Notes: generated from the letters alone by a model not told the origin. 64,000 bases of DNA from Flavobacterium lindanitolerans (GCF_002846575.1 NZ_PJND01000007.1:62001-126000), one strand, 5' to 3'; shown: positions 6,855-16,441, counted from the first letter of the stretch. Made by a program: numbers and translations.

Positions 6855-7764
6855 TTGTTAGGCTTTTATAAGTTAACCTCTTTTCATTAGTCGTTTCTAA
6901 TAACATATCAAATCTAACATTAATATTTGTATTTCTAGTATTAAACCTAAAAACTGATTCATTTACATATTGCTGTAAATGTTTTCGTGAAGCATGATAA
7001 TAAACTCCAATTATACTACGCTTGAAATGTGACCAGAAATTTTCAATTGCGTTTGTTGTTGTGTCTCCATCAGCATATTGTTTTTTTCCATGGTCAACAA
7101 ATGAATGATTATAATATCTTTCTAGTCCTTTATATGCTTTCCATTCATCAGTCATTAAACATGCTTCCTTATTTACAAATTCATGTACTAATGGTTGAAT
7201 AGCTTTTCTTGAAGTATTAGGTATTACTCTAGCTCTTAATAATCCCCCTTTTTCAATTGCTCCAAATACTGGTGTTTTATCTTTAAATGAACGTCCTTGT
7301 GACATTGGAACTTTCTTATCTCTATGACGGTTTTTATTCTTACCACCAACAAAAGTTTCATCACATTGAACAATACCATTTAACTCCCTTAAAAATGATT
7401 CATGTTCGGTTGAATATCTTAAGCGTTGTAATATAAACCAAGCTGTTTTTTGAGTTACGTTTAAATCTCTTGCTAATTGATAACTGCTAATACCTCTCTT
7501 ATGTGAAGTGAATAAATATATCGCTATGAACCAATTTTGTAAAGGTATTTTAGTTCCCTCAAATATGGTATTAGTTCTTACATTGAAGTATTTACCTGTA
7601 TTCTTACATCTATATTTATTGCCTTTGCATTTATATACTTTAGATGTTTTATCAAAAGGACTAATTATGTTACCATTCCAACGTATTTGTTCTAAATGGT
7701 TAATACATGATTGTTCATCAGAAAATGTTCTAATTAGGTCTAAAATGCTTTTGAATTGCAACAT
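6847..7764 (-). CDS. IS1595-family transposase (ISXO2-like)
   Basis: The protein is 305 residues from ATG 7764; the frame is open upstream to 7818, but MLQFKSILDLIRTF is the family-type N-terminus. An N-terminal zinc-ribbon-like region retains the layout LEQIRWNG...YKCKGNKYRCKNTGKYF. The catalytic domain carries the three acidic residues in QCDETFVGG, CLMTDEWKAY and NAIENFWSHFKR, and the conserved HASRKHLQQYVNESVFRFN tail. This is the ISXO2-like DDE domain of IS1595. The gene is intact, overlaps the passenger gene by 8 nt, and interrupts a region between two GLPGLI paralogues. Confidence 0.93.
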   Translation of the reverse strand: MLQFKSILDLIRTFSDEQSCINHLEQIRWNGNIISPFDKTSKVYKCKGNKYRCKNTGKYFNVRTNTIFEGTKIPLQNWFIAIYLFTSHKRGISSYQLARDLNVTQKTAWFILQRLRYSTEHESFLRELNGIVQCDETFVGGKNKNRHRDKKVPMSQGRSFKDKTPVFGAIEKGGLLRARVIPNTSRKAIQPLVHEFVNKEACLMTDEWKAYKGLERYYNHSFVDHGKKQYADGDTTTNAIENFWSHFKRSIIGVYYHASRKHLQQYVNESVFRFNTRNTNINVRFDMLLETTNEKRLTYKSLTNA

Positions 7765-8007
7765 TGAATATTTGTTTGTAATTTTCTTAAATATACGAAA
7801 AATATTGCAAAAAAGCAAATTATTTGACTACATTTGCATCAAGTTTCTACTAAAAACAACGAAAAAAGAGAGAAAAATATAAAAATTAAGGAAACTAAAA
7901 ATGATTAGTAACTTTAAATGCCTTTTTAAATGATTTTTTTGAAACTTAATATTAAAACTAAATCAACTAAGATTAAACTAAAAATAAATAGTCTTTTTGG
8001 GTGGTTG

Positions 8008-8046
8008 TTTTAAAAAACACATAGGCAGGAGAAATCCTGCCTATGT
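8008..8046 (-). terminator. Terminator of the second GLPGLI gene
   Basis: ACATAGGCAGGA and TCCTGCCTATGT form a perfect 12-bp stem with a 4-nt loop. On the minus strand it is followed by GTTTTTTAAAA. It lies 30 nt after the GLPGLI stop. Confidence 0.9.
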
Positions 8047-8075
8047 TATGTAATCTGCTATATTAGTGCCTAAAA

Positions 8076-8993
8076 TTAATTCCCAATTCTGATTCCCGGT
8101 CTGCCGCCTCCTCTTCTGAATTGCTCCTTCATTTCCTCCATTTTTGTCGTTACAATTTCATCGTATTCTTTTTGAGTAACGACCTTGCCTTTGGTAGGTG
8201 CTTTAATAGATGTCTTTTCTTTTGAATTGAGTACAATTTTCGAACACAGTATGACCGTTTTATCATCACTAACCTCAAGGATTAGCCCCGGCAATCCCCA
8301 ATAGCCTTCCGGACCTTGATTGACAGGTATTTCCGGAGTATACCAGGCTATAACGTTTACTTCTTTCGGCATTTCGAAATCATCCATGAAATTGGTTTTC
8401 TTTTCTTCTGTTTTTTCCTCTTTCTTGTCTTTTGTTTCTTCCTGCTTTTTCTGTCTGAAGTTTCTGAAATCGGACTGGACTACTTTTTTTACAGCTGTAG
8501 CTTTATAGCAGGTATAATCTCCTATCTTTTTAGTTTCACCTTCTAATTTCCATTGTAATTTTGGCAATGTGTCTTTTATTAAAAATTCCTTGCCCATAAA
8601 TTCCTTATCAACGGCAAATGTCTTTTCTTTTACATTTTTATAATAGGTGCCACCGCCTCCCATCATAGAAGACATCATTCTGAATCCTCCGTTATTCTGA
8701 CCCGGAGTATCCAGTTTTTCATCTTCCTTGTAGATGGATGCTGCCTTATCGAAATTGAGAATAAAGGTTTTCTCCAGCATTTTCTTCATTCTTTCTTCGA
8801 TAGACTTTTGCATTTCAGGTGTTATTTCTCTATTTCCCGAAAATCTTGACTTCATATCCGGAGCACTTGTTTTGGTCTCATAGACTGCCATTCCTTGAAA
8901 TTCCTGAGAACCCATTGCAGAAGTTCCTTGCTTTTGAGCATAAGAGTTGGATATCGAAGCCAACATCATTAAAAAAATCAGGTGTTTTTTCAT
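8076..8993 (-). CDS. GLPGLI family protein (copy 2)
   Basis: The protein is 305 residues from ATG 8993, which begins a normal signal peptide (MKKHLIFLMMLASISNSYAQ). An upstream in-frame ATG at 9014 precedes the predicted transcription start and is rejected. The family motif GLPGLI lies at 233-238, within WYTPEIPVNQGPEGYWGLPG. Compared with copy 1 (1668-2516) it has a Met/Gly-rich insert (GGFRMMSSMMGGGG) and a Lys/Glu-rich spacer of about 25 residues (EETKDKKEEKTEEKK). It ends in a Gly/Arg tail (RRGGGRPGIRIGN). No receptor gene lies downstream; a terminator and the insertion sequence do. Its function is unknown. Confidence 0.92.
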   Translation of the reverse strand: MKKHLIFLMMLASISNSYAQKQGTSAMGSQEFQGMAVYETKTSAPDMKSRFSGNREITPEMQKSIEERMKKMLEKTFILNFDKAASIYKEDEKLDTPGQNNGGFRMMSSMMGGGGTYYKNVKEKTFAVDKEFMGKEFLIKDTLPKLQWKLEGETKKIGDYTCYKATAVKKVVQSDFRNFRQKKQEETKDKKEEKTEEKKTNFMDDFEMPKEVNVIAWYTPEIPVNQGPEGYWGLPGLILEVSDDKTVILCSKIVLNSKEKTSIKAPTKGKVVTQKEYDEIVTTKMEEMKEQFRRGGGRPGIRIGN

Positions 8994-9011
8994 AAAACAA
9001 AATTTAGTATA

Positions 9012-9046
9012 CAAATATGACGGATTTGAACAATATTTGCTACAAA
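9012..9046 (-). promoter_or_regulatory. Promoter of the second GLPGLI gene
   Basis: On the minus strand a TTTG -33 element (9043-9046) is followed after 23 nt by CATATTTG (9012-9019), 7 of 8 matches to TAnnTTTG. The predicted start near 9005 leaves about 12 nt of leader before ATG 8993 and rules out the ATG at 9014. Confidence 0.45.
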
Positions 9047-9151
9047 GCTTTTGTTAAATAATTTTAAGCTATTAAAAGTCACAACCCATCACTATTAAAT
9101 ATTTGTTACATCGTATGCATCTGAAAGGATATTCGTAAATTGGCACCTACT

Positions 9152-9943
9152 ATGAGAAAAATTATTTTTATAGCCCTGACCCTGATTCCCTTGTTGACAT
9201 TCTCACAACAACAAAGCATCATTCCTTTTTTTTCCAACTCTGAAAAATGGGAAACAGGGCAGTATATAGGGAAAGATAATTTTGGTAATTTTTATTCAAT
9301 CAACCAAAATGAATTTAAAAAGACCAGTCCAAATCAGTTGTATTTCTATAAAAATGTTTCCTTAGGTAAAATCCATCAGGTCGATTTGCAAAACCCTCTT
9401 CAATTGGTTTTGTTTTACAAACAGTTTACAACAGCCGTCCTTCTTGACAATCAGTTGAATGAAACCGCAAGAATTAATTTTTCCGAACTGCAAACACCCT
9501 TAAATCCGGAAGCTGTGAGTCTGGCATCGCAAAACAGATTATGGGTTTATGACATGTTGACCCAAAAACTGGGACTATTTGATATTCAGAAAAGTACCTT
9601 TCAGTCGATAACACCTTCTTTTAAAGAAAACGTAAAATTCTACCAATCAGATTACAACTATTTTTATTGGATAGACACCAAACAAAACTTATATGTTTCC
9701 AACCTGTTTGGAAAAGTAAATTTTCTTGGTCATGTTCCTGATTACAGTCAGTTACAGGTTGTTTCTCCGAAACAAATTTTGATGAAAATTGATAATGGAT
9801 TGTTTCTCTACAATTTAGAAGACGAGTCGTTATCACCTATTCAATTAAATGAAAAAAGCTTCAGCCATTTTTCTTTTAAAGACCAAATTTTATCTATTTT
9901 TACCGAAAACGAAATCAGTCAATATAAAATCACATTACCGTAA
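9152..9943 (+). CDS. Exported protein of unknown function, propeller-like
   Basis: The protein is 263 residues from ATG 9152 (MRKIIFIALTLIPLLTFSQ, signal peptide); an upstream TTG at 9140 is in frame but adds nothing sensible. The mature part is a series of short strands with repeated aromatic/Asp turns (KLGLFDIQKSTFQSI, YFYWIDTKQNLYVSNLFGK, GLFLYNLEDESLSPI), which look like beta-propeller blades. Its stop codon overlaps the ATG of the deoxynucleoside kinase (TAATG), so the two are translationally coupled, although no shared function is obvious. I do not recognise a named family. Confidence 0.8.
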   Translation: MRKIIFIALTLIPLLTFSQQQSIIPFFSNSEKWETGQYIGKDNFGNFYSINQNEFKKTSPNQLYFYKNVSLGKIHQVDLQNPLQLVLFYKQFTTAVLLDNQLNETARINFSELQTPLNPEAVSLASQNRLWVYDMLTQKLGLFDIQKSTFQSITPSFKENVKFYQSDYNYFYWIDTKQNLYVSNLFGKVNFLGHVPDYSQLQVVSPKQILMKIDNGLFLYNLEDESLSPIQLNEKSFSHFSFKDQILSIFTENEISQYKITLP

Positions 9944-10557
9944 TGCACATAGCAGTAGCAGGAAATATTGGAGCCGGAAAAACAACACTGACAAAATTGT
10001 TAGCAAAACATTTTAAATGGGAACCGCACTTTGAAGACGTAGTAGACAATCCTTATCTTGATGATTTTTACCACCAGATGGAACGTTGGTCGTTTAACCT
10101 TCAGATTTATTTCCTGAACAGCCGTTTCAGACAGGTACTTCAGATACGCGAAAGCGGAAAAAACATTATTCAGGACAGAACGATTTATGAAGATGCCCAT
10201 ATTTTCGCTCCCAACCTGCATGCGATGGGATTGATGACCAATCGTGATTTCAACAACTACAAATCGCTTTTCGAATTAATGGAATCGTTGGTAGAAGGTC
10301 CGGATTTGCTAATCTATCTGAGAAGCTCTATCCCGAATCTGGTGAACCAAATCCATAAGCGGGGAAGAGAATATGAAAACTCTATTTCTATTGATTACCT
10401 TAGCCGGTTAAATGAAAGGTATGAAGCCTGGATTCAAAGCTATACCAACGGAAAACTACTGATTATAGATGTTGACAATATCAATTTTGTAGACAATCCG
10501 GAAGATCTGGGAGGTATCATTAACCGAATCAATGCAGAAATCAACGGATTATTTTAA
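9943..10557 (+). CDS. Deoxynucleoside kinase
   Basis: A 204-residue cytoplasmic kinase of the dNK/dGK family that phosphorylates deoxynucleosides in salvage. The P-loop GNIGAGKTT is at 7-15. The residues HFEDVVDNPYLDDFY match the substrate-lid region, and IIQDRTIYEDAHIFA corresponds to the DRS-type motif (here DRT). YLRSSIPNLVNQIHKRGREYE is the LID segment with catalytic arginines. The length is normal for bacterial members. It overlaps the preceding gene by 1 nt, and a symmetrical terminator follows. Which deoxynucleoside is preferred (dA/dG or broader) cannot be told. Confidence 0.93.
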   Translation: MHIAVAGNIGAGKTTLTKLLAKHFKWEPHFEDVVDNPYLDDFYHQMERWSFNLQIYFLNSRFRQVLQIRESGKNIIQDRTIYEDAHIFAPNLHAMGLMTNRDFNNYKSLFELMESLVEGPDLLIYLRSSIPNLVNQIHKRGREYENSISIDYLSRLNERYEAWIQSYTNGKLLIIDVDNINFVDNPEDLGGIINRINAEINGLF

Positions 10558-10570
10558 TCTTAAAACATAA

Positions 10571-10598
10571 AAAAAGCCTTCCAATTGGAAGGCTTTTT
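10571..10598. terminator. Bidirectional terminator between dNK and hppA
   Basis: AAAAAGCCTTCC and GGAAGGCTTTTT form a perfect stem around AATT. The A and T tracts on each side serve both convergent genes. Confidence 0.92.
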
Positions 10599-10610
10599 CT
10601 TTTATAAAAC

Positions 10611-13052
10611 TTATTTCTTTTTGTAGGCTTCGAGTTTTGCAGCAACTTCTGCTTCAGTTCCTTCAAAGACCTCAACAGCTTCAGCAGAATCTGTTACAGT
10701 AGTAACGGTAGCTTTTACTTTTCCGTCGGCATCTTTTATAGATTCAATCCTGATTTCTTTTGTTGATTGTTTTACTTCAGGAGCAGGTGTTGTTTCATCA
10801 AGAACGATTTCAACTCCTTCCAATTGGTCAATTACCGGTTTTGCTTCATGGCCGCCCAAAATAGGAGCGATTACCAAACCAATCAGACAGGTAAGTTTAA
10901 TCAGAATGTTCATTGAAGGTCCGGACGTATCTTTAAACGGGTCTCCAACCGTATCACCTGTTACCGCCGCTTTGTGGGCATCAGAGCCTTTATAGGTCAT
11001 TTCTCCGTTAATCATTACGCCTGCTTCAAATGATTTTTTAGCATTATCCCAGGCACCTCCTGCATTATTCTGGAAAACTGCCCATAGTACACCGGAAACG
11101 GTAACTCCCGCCATATATCCACCGAGCATTTCTGCAATCAGTTGGTTATTGTCTGCATAAACTAATTTTCCGATAACAACAATCAGTATAGGGAAACCAA
11201 TCGTAAGAATTCCGGGAAGCATCATTTCTCTTAAAGCAGCCTTTGTAGAAATATCGACACATTTTGCATATTCCGGTTTTCCTGTTCCTTCCATAATTCC
11301 AGGAATTTCGCGGAACTGTCTTCTTACTTCATACACCATATCCATTGCGGCTTTTCCAACAGAGTTCATTGCCAATGCAGAGAATACCACCGGAATCATA
11401 CCTCCAACAAAAAGCATTGCCAGAACCGGAGCCTTAAAAATGTTGATTCCGTCAATTCCTGTAAAGGTTACATAAGCCGCAAACAAGGCCAATGATGTCA
11501 AAGCCGCAGAGGCAATGGCAAAACCTTTTCCTGTTGCTGCAGTCGTGTTTCCTACTGAATCCAGAATATCGGTACGCTGGCGCACTTCTTTTGGCAATTC
11601 GCTCATTTCTGCAATTCCTCCGGCATTATCCGAAATAGGACCGAAAGCATCAATCGCCAATTGCATTGCTGTTGTTGCCATCATAGCAGAAGCCGCCAAA
11701 GCAACTCCGTAGAATCCTGCAAAAGCATAGGAAGCCCAAATTGCAGAAGCAAACAGCAATACGGTCGGGAAAGTTGAAACCATACCTGTTGCCAAACCGG
11801 CAATAATATTGGTTCCTGCTCCTGTACTTGATTTTTGTACGATAGCCAAAATCGGCTTCTTACCTAATCCCGTATAATATTCCGTAACCGAAGAAATTAC
11901 GGCTCCTACAAACAATCCTACCAAAGTCGCATAAAATACCCTCATTGAAGAAATTTCATGATAACCCTCACCATAGAATTTCATTTTCATTGTTTCCGGG
12001 AGCATCCATGTCACTAAAAAGTAGCAGGCAACTGCTATCAATCCGATAGAAACCCAGTTCCCAACGTTTAACGCGCCTTGAACCTGAGCTTCTTTAGCGT
12101 CATTATTTTTAATCTTAACCAGCATTGTTCCGATGATTGAGATAATGATTCCCACACCGGCTATAGCCATTGGTAAAAGAATAGGCCCTATTCCTCCGAA
12201 TGCATCTGAAATGCTTCCGCCCATATCTTTGATTACATAGTTTCCTAAAACCATTGCAGCCAAAACGGTTGCTACATACGAACCGAACAAGTCGGCTCCC
12301 ATACCTGCAACGTCACCTACGTTATCCCCTACGTTATCGGCAATTGTGGCCGGGTTTCTTGGGTCATCTTCCGGAATTCCGGCTTCTACCTTCCCTACCA
12401 AATCCGCTCCAACGTCGGCAGCTTTTGTGTAGATTCCACCGCCTACACGAGCAAACAGGGCAATTGATTCTGCTCCCAGAGAAAATCCTGCCAATGTTTC
12501 GAGCAAGACGGTCATTAATTCATTTGCGGTCCTTGTTTCTCCATCATAAATTCCCTCAACCCATTGTCCGTTCATAAAGAAATGGAAAAAGAAAATGAAA
12601 AAGGCGGTAAGTCCTAAAACGGCAAGACCTGCAACCCCAAGTCCCATAACCGTTCCACCTCCAAAAGATATTTTTAATGCTTGCGGCAGGCTTGTACGGG
12701 CTGCCTGAGTCGTCCTGACATTTGTTTTTGTAGCAATCTTCATTCCCATATTACCTGCCAAAGCAGAGAATACTGCCCCGAAGATAAAAGCTATCACTAT
12801 GGATAAGTGTGTGGTAGCTCCCGGTAAAAATGTGATTGCTGCTAATGCGATACTAGCGCCAATAACGAAAAAAGTTAATAATTTGTATTCTGCTTTAAGA
12901 AAGGCTAAAGCTCCCTCGTAGATGTATTCTGAAATTTCTTTCATCTTTCCATCTCCAGGATCTTGTTTTAAAACCCAAGATCTTTTAATCGCCATAAAAA
13001 GAAGTCCGACTACAGCAAGTATCGCCGGCACATAAATCATTATTGACTCCAT
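10611..13052 (-). CDS. hppA: Membrane-bound ion-translocating pyrophosphatase
   Basis: The protein is 813 residues from ATG 13052 ([10 protein letters not shown]); the frame extends to 13103 without support. It hydrolyses cytoplasmic pyrophosphate and pumps H+ and/or Na+ across the inner membrane. The active-site loops are present: [35 protein letters not shown] in short blocks, plus [12 protein letters not shown] and DNAKK. About 16 membrane segments can be traced. [10 protein letters not shown] has Ala where K+-independent enzymes carry Lys, pointing to the K+-dependent class. After the last membrane helix it carries an unusual acidic tail of about 85 residues ([12 protein letters not shown]...AKLEAYKKK). 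The soluble pyrophosphatase gene lies just upstream but is separated by a terminator. Confidence 0.96.
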   Translation of the reverse strand: MESIMIYVPAILAVVGLLFMAIKRSWVLKQDPGDGKMKEISEYIYEGALAFLKAEYKLLTFFVIGASIALAAITFLPGATTHLSIVIAFIFGAVFSALAGNMGMKIATKTNVRTTQAARTSLPQALKISFGGGTVMGLGVAGLAVLGLTAFFIFFFHFFMNGQWVEGIYDGETRTANELMTVLLETLAGFSLGAESIALFARVGGGIYTKAADVGADLVGKVEAGIPEDDPRNPATIADNVGDNVGDVAGMGADLFGSYVATVLAAMVLGNYVIKDMGGSISDAFGGIGPILLPMAIAGVGIIISIIGTMLVKIKNNDAKEAQVQGALNVGNWVSIGLIAVACYFLVTWMLPETMKMKFYGEGYHEISSMRVFYATLVGLFVGAVISSVTEYYTGLGKKPILAIVQKSSTGAGTNIIAGLATGMVSTFPTVLLFASAIWASYAFAGFYGVALAASAMMATTAMQLAIDAFGPISDNAGGIAEMSELPKEVRQRTDILDSVGNTTAATGKGFAIASAALTSLALFAAYVTFTGIDGINIFKAPVLAMLFVGGMIPVVFSALAMNSVGKAAMDMVYEVRRQFREIPGIMEGTGKPEYAKCVDISTKAALREMMLPGILTIGFPILIVVIGKLVYADNNQLIAEMLGGYMAGVTVSGVLWAVFQNNAGGAWDNAKKSFEAGVMINGEMTYKGSDAHKAAVTGDTVGDPFKDTSGPSMNILIKLTCLIGLVIAPILGGHEAKPVIDQLEGVEIVLDETTPAPEVKQSTKEIRIESIKDADGKVKATVTTVTDSAEAVEVFEGTEAEVAAKLEAYKKK

Positions 13053-13105
13053 ATAAAGTTTGTTGGTTTTGGTTAATAAGTGTAAATGTAACGAAACCAA
13101 CATAA

Positions 13106-13142
13106 ATAAAAAAGCAATATTCTTGATTGAATATTGCTTTTT
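13106..13142 (-). terminator. Terminator between ppa and hppA
   Basis: AAAAAAGCAATATTC pairs with GAATATTGCTTTTTT around a 6-nt loop. On the minus strand it ends the soluble pyrophosphatase transcript 23 nt after the stop, so hppA must have its own promoter. The T-rich other side makes it symmetrical. Confidence 0.85.
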
Positions 13143-13164
13143 TAATAATTTTTTAGGAATTCGA

Positions 13165-13695
13165 TTATCTAATGCTAAATAATTCTTCTGGTCTGTTTTC
13201 TAAAGATTCAAAACGATCAACACATTTTTCGATGATTTCTTTTGCTTCATTTACATCACCCCATCCTTCTACATCAACTTTTTTCTGCTCCAAATCTTTA
13301 TATACCTGGAAGAAATGCTCGATTTCTTTCAACATGTGCGGGTTCATATCGCTCAAGTCATTCAATTTATTCCAGATTGGATCAGATACCGGAACACAGA
13401 TAATTTTCTCGTCTGGTCCTTTTTCATCTGCCATGTGGAAAACACCGATTGGCTTTACTTCCATTACACAGCCTGGGAAAGTAGGCTCTGTTACCAATAC
13501 TAATACGTCAAGCGGATCACCGTCTAATGCCAAAGTTTCCGGAATAAATCCGTAATCTGCAGGATACATCATCGAAGAAAACAACATTCTGTCGTAACGT
13601 ATTTTTTTCAGGTTGAAATCGTATTCGTATTTATTTCTGCTTCCTTTTGGTATTTCGATCAATACATCAAAAGATTTTTGCTTTGCTGCACTCAT
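13165..13695 (-). CDS. ppa: Soluble inorganic pyrophosphatase, family I
   Basis: A 176-residue cytoplasmic enzyme that hydrolyses pyrophosphate to phosphate. Conserved features are EIPKGSRNKYEYD (substrate loop), YPADYGFIPETLALDGDPLDVLVLV (metal-binding signature DGDPLD), and KVDVEGWGDVNEA near the C-terminus. The length is typical for bacterial family I. A well-formed sigma-A promoter precedes it and a terminator follows. Together with the neighbouring membrane pyrophosphatase it gives the cell two routes for pyrophosphate removal, one conserving energy and one not. Confidence 0.96.
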   Translation of the reverse strand: MSAAKQKSFDVLIEIPKGSRNKYEYDFNLKKIRYDRMLFSSMMYPADYGFIPETLALDGDPLDVLVLVTEPTFPGCVMEVKPIGVFHMADEKGPDEKIICVPVSDPIWNKLNDLSDMNPHMLKEIEHFFQVYKDLEQKKVDVEGWGDVNEAKEIIEKCVDRFESLENRPEELFSIR

Positions 13696-13731
13696 ATTCT
13701 AAATTTGTTTTCAATACTATTTTAGCGGGTG

Positions 13732-13763
13732 CAAAAATAAGCATTAAGATACATTGAAACAAT
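13732..13763 (-). promoter_or_regulatory. Sigma-A promoter of ppa
   Basis: On the minus strand TTG is followed after 20 nt by TATTTTTG, a full match to the Flavobacterium consensus TTG-N17-23-TAnnTTTG. The predicted leader is about 30 nt. Confidence 0.7.
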
Positions 13764-13799
13764 AAAAACGCACACAAACAATTTAAAAATAAGGATTTC

Positions 13800-16307
13800 T
13801 TAAAAATAGAAACCAAAAGACGCCTTTACGGTAAATTTATTGGCATCAGGAAGGTCAAGATAGTTTCCTCTCCAAGCAAAATCAATACGCAAAACCTTGA
13901 AAATGTTCCCGATTCCAGCATGGTATTCCCAATACACATCTTCCGGTGCTCTGTAAGGTATAGCTGTTTGAGCATTTATAGCCCTATTCTCGTCAGAAAT
14001 GGTTCCATACACCCCTTTGATTCCAATAATTTCCCTCCAATTCAGTTTGCGAAGGAAAGGAACCCTTGCAAATAATCTTCCGTTGAAATTATGCTCAAAA
14101 TGGAGCGAAACATATTCATCCGCCATAAACTCATAATAGTTCATGAGGTTATAGGTATTGTCAATGATAAAGAATGACTGGTTTCCAGGCACAACTCCCA
14201 TTAATCCAAGCGGAACAGTTCCAAAAATCTTACCGGCTTCAAACGTAGTAAAAAGTCGTCCAAAGCCTCCTACCAATACCGGCTGTCTGTAATAGAGCTG
14301 TACTTTTTCATAATCAAAGTCACTTCCAAAAACTCCTTTTATTCCCTGGCTGAAACTCAGGTATAATCTGGCAAAATTCGAGTCTACATTGGTGCGTTCC
14401 ACACCATACCCAATTGGTCTTCTGCCCGGCATATAATCAATTGAAGCATTAAATTCGTATTGGTTGACTTCGTTTTCTATTACACCCTGCGGATTTTGCG
14501 AATCGGGCATAACTTTATAATAATCCAGACTAAATGTGTTTGGCGAAGCCGATTTCAAAGTTCTGTATGACATTCCTGCCTGAAAAACAAGGTTCTTTAA
14601 AGGTTCTACTTCGGCAGAAAAGTTGGTCAGATTCACCGAAGTCAGCTTGCTGTTATCTCCACTGGCAAATAAAGAAGACGAGGCGAAACTTCTTCCCAAA
14701 AGGTCATTGGAGGTTGTAAGGCTAACACCTATCTGTTCAATGTCACGTCTGTTTCCTCCCGAAATTATAAATCGGTTTTTCTTATCCAGCAAAATCTTTC
14801 CCGAAATACCATATTTGAACTGGTTGTCTTTAAATCCATAAGCTGTATAGGCCTGAATACGCCACGGGTCATTTGGTCCGAAATAGGTCCTTCCTCCTGT
14901 ACGGACACGAATTCCTTCTACATCATTATATCCGAATGTGGAGAATATAGGTCCGTAATCAAAATTATCCATTTCGATATAGCCACTTCCCAATATGGAG
15001 ACGAGATTGTAAAGCCGCTTGAATTTCTTGACGGTCTTGAGCGTATCCAACATCTTATAAACCCCTTTTTCATCCTTGTTCAGACTTTCGAAGCGGTTTT
15101 CGTTCCAAAAATCATCCGATTTGGTATAGATTTCCGGGTCGTAGAAATTGACATCTTCTTTATAGAATTTGTCTTCTTTTTTGATATCAAATTTATGGTT
15201 TCGGAAAAGTGTTGTTCTTTTTCCATATACTCCCCTGGATTTATCTTTTTTAGAGAAGGCAAAATCAGACATCATATGGTCTCTTGTCAGCAAAAAAACC
15301 GAATCGTTCAGTACTTCAAATTCCTGTTCGATATAGATTTCCTTAACCCAGTTGATATTGGCACCACGGCTTGCCGTAAGGTTGATTTTCTTAATGGCAA
15401 ATGTCGTATCGTTTACCCAGAAATCTCCTTTAAATGTAAGTTCGTTTTTTCGTCTGGGATAAAATACAATATTGTAGCACCATTTATTATCGATATAAGT
15501 ACTGTCATGCAGCACATAATTATAGACATTAATTCCTGTTCTTGAAAGCGGGCTCACAAAATCTTTATCAAAAAACTTCAGGTAATTGTCATAGATATCG
15601 TATTCTGCATACAAATCTTTTATGAAAGCGATTAACTGCTGGTTGTTACTAAATCCGGAGTTTTTATTGGCTTTGGTAATTTCTTTTAGCTTTCCGTTGG
15701 TGTTGTCGCCATAAACCTGACTCAGGGCTTCATTGATGAAAATAGGGAGGTATGATTTTCCTGTTACATCTGAAGTATCGACCTGTTCAAAAACAAATTC
15801 CATCCCTTTGAACAGCTTGCTTTTCATCAGGGCACTGTCAATAGTATTCAGGTCAAATTCAACCTTTTCGTATTTGTCATACTGGTATTGTTTGAATTGG
15901 CGCAGTCCGTTTTTTTTCTTGCGGGCCCATATTTTCCTTAAAATGTCTATGGCCGGATTATTCTTTTTTGAAGTCTTTCCGGTATAAATAACCACCTCGT
16001 TCAGCATTTTTCCGGCTCCCAGATTGATTTCCATATTGTAGGTAACCGCTTTTTCGATTGGAACTTCTTTCGGTTCCATTCCAACAAAAGTTACCACTAT
16101 GGCACTTTGGGTTGATTTGGATTCCAAATAGAATTTTCCTTCCTCGTTGGTAATAATTCCTTCTGTGGTTCCTTTGAAAACTACGTTTGCATAAGGAAGC
16201 GGCTGCTTGAACTCATCATAAACAATACCGCTTACTTTGGTTTGGGCGGTCAGAAAGTTTATACAAAGAAAGAAAAAGCTTAGGCTTACAAATATTTTCT
16301 TAGTCAT
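13800..16307 (-). CDS. DUF5686 outer membrane protein with carboxypeptidase-like regulatory domain
   Basis: The protein is 835 residues from ATG 16307. The signal peptide ends near residue 22 (FLTAQ). A carboxypeptidase-regulatory-like domain follows (about 23-110: VSGIVYDEFKQPLPYANVVFKGT..GIITNEEGKFYL). The long remainder matches the DUF5686 family: AIDILRKIWARKKKNGLRQFKQYQYDKYEKVEFDL, and later RKNELTFKGDFWVNDTTFAIKKI. The C-terminal third looks like a beta-barrel, ending in FTVKASFGFYF with a terminal aromatic, as outer membrane proteins do. The function is unknown. It lies downstream of pdhB, separated by a terminator. Confidence 0.92.
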   Translation of the reverse strand: MTKKIFVSLSFFFLCINFLTAQTKVSGIVYDEFKQPLPYANVVFKGTTEGIITNEEGKFYLESKSTQSAIVVTFVGMEPKEVPIEKAVTYNMEINLGAGKMLNEVVIYTGKTSKKNNPAIDILRKIWARKKKNGLRQFKQYQYDKYEKVEFDLNTIDSALMKSKLFKGMEFVFEQVDTSDVTGKSYLPIFINEALSQVYGDNTNGKLKEITKANKNSGFSNNQQLIAFIKDLYAEYDIYDNYLKFFDKDFVSPLSRTGINVYNYVLHDSTYIDNKWCYNIVFYPRRKNELTFKGDFWVNDTTFAIKKINLTASRGANINWVKEIYIEQEFEVLNDSVFLLTRDHMMSDFAFSKKDKSRGVYGKRTTLFRNHKFDIKKEDKFYKEDVNFYDPEIYTKSDDFWNENRFESLNKDEKGVYKMLDTLKTVKKFKRLYNLVSILGSGYIEMDNFDYGPIFSTFGYNDVEGIRVRTGGRTYFGPNDPWRIQAYTAYGFKDNQFKYGISGKILLDKKNRFIISGGNRRDIEQIGVSLTTSNDLLGRSFASSSLFASGDNSKLTSVNLTNFSAEVEPLKNLVFQAGMSYRTLKSASPNTFSLDYYKVMPDSQNPQGVIENEVNQYEFNASIDYMPGRRPIGYGVERTNVDSNFARLYLSFSQGIKGVFGSDFDYEKVQLYYRQPVLVGGFGRLFTTFEAGKIFGTVPLGLMGVVPGNQSFFIIDNTYNLMNYYEFMADEYVSLHFEHNFNGRLFARVPFLRKLNWREIIGIKGVYGTISDENRAINAQTAIPYRAPEDVYWEYHAGIGNIFKVLRIDFAWRGNYLDLPDANKFTVKASFGFYF

Positions 16308-16315
16308 ATTGTGCT

Positions 16316-16353
16316 GCAAAAAAAAACTTCATCAGAATCAGTCTGATGAAGTT
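16316..16353 (-). terminator. Terminator of pdhB
   Basis: AACTTCATCAGA and TCTGATGAAGTT form a perfect 12-bp stem with a 5-nt loop. On the minus strand it runs into nine T. It lies 88 nt after the pdhB stop and ends 9 nt upstream of the DUF5686 start codon. Confidence 0.9.
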
Positions 16354-16441
16354 CCAAATATAATCAATTTGTTATTTGATTTTCTGATATTCCGATTTTT
16401 TGATTATTCGGAAAATCCGGCATCCAAAAGGACCCAAAAAT

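Larger units (their letters stand above)
6513..7764 (-). mobile_element. IS1595-family insertion sequence with passenger gene
   Basis: The extent given covers only the two genes (transposase and a coupled small gene). I looked for terminal inverted repeats and target duplications on both sides (6360-6512 and 7765-8010) and could not define them, so the true ends are unknown. The bases 7765-8009 hold no gene and are very AT-rich. The transposase frame is intact, so the element may still be active. Confidence 0.8.

Noticed and set aside
6360..8010. Terminal inverted repeats of the IS1595 element
   Set aside because: Several AT-rich partial matches were tried on both sides; none gave convincing paired ends with a target duplication.
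12254..12577. 107-codon frame antisense to hppA
   Set aside because: Shadow of the opposite strand of a strongly conserved gene; Arg/Leu/Pro-rich composition.
15195..15545. 116-codon frame antisense to the DUF5686 gene
   Set aside because: Shadow frame; Cys/Phe/Ile-rich with no start context.
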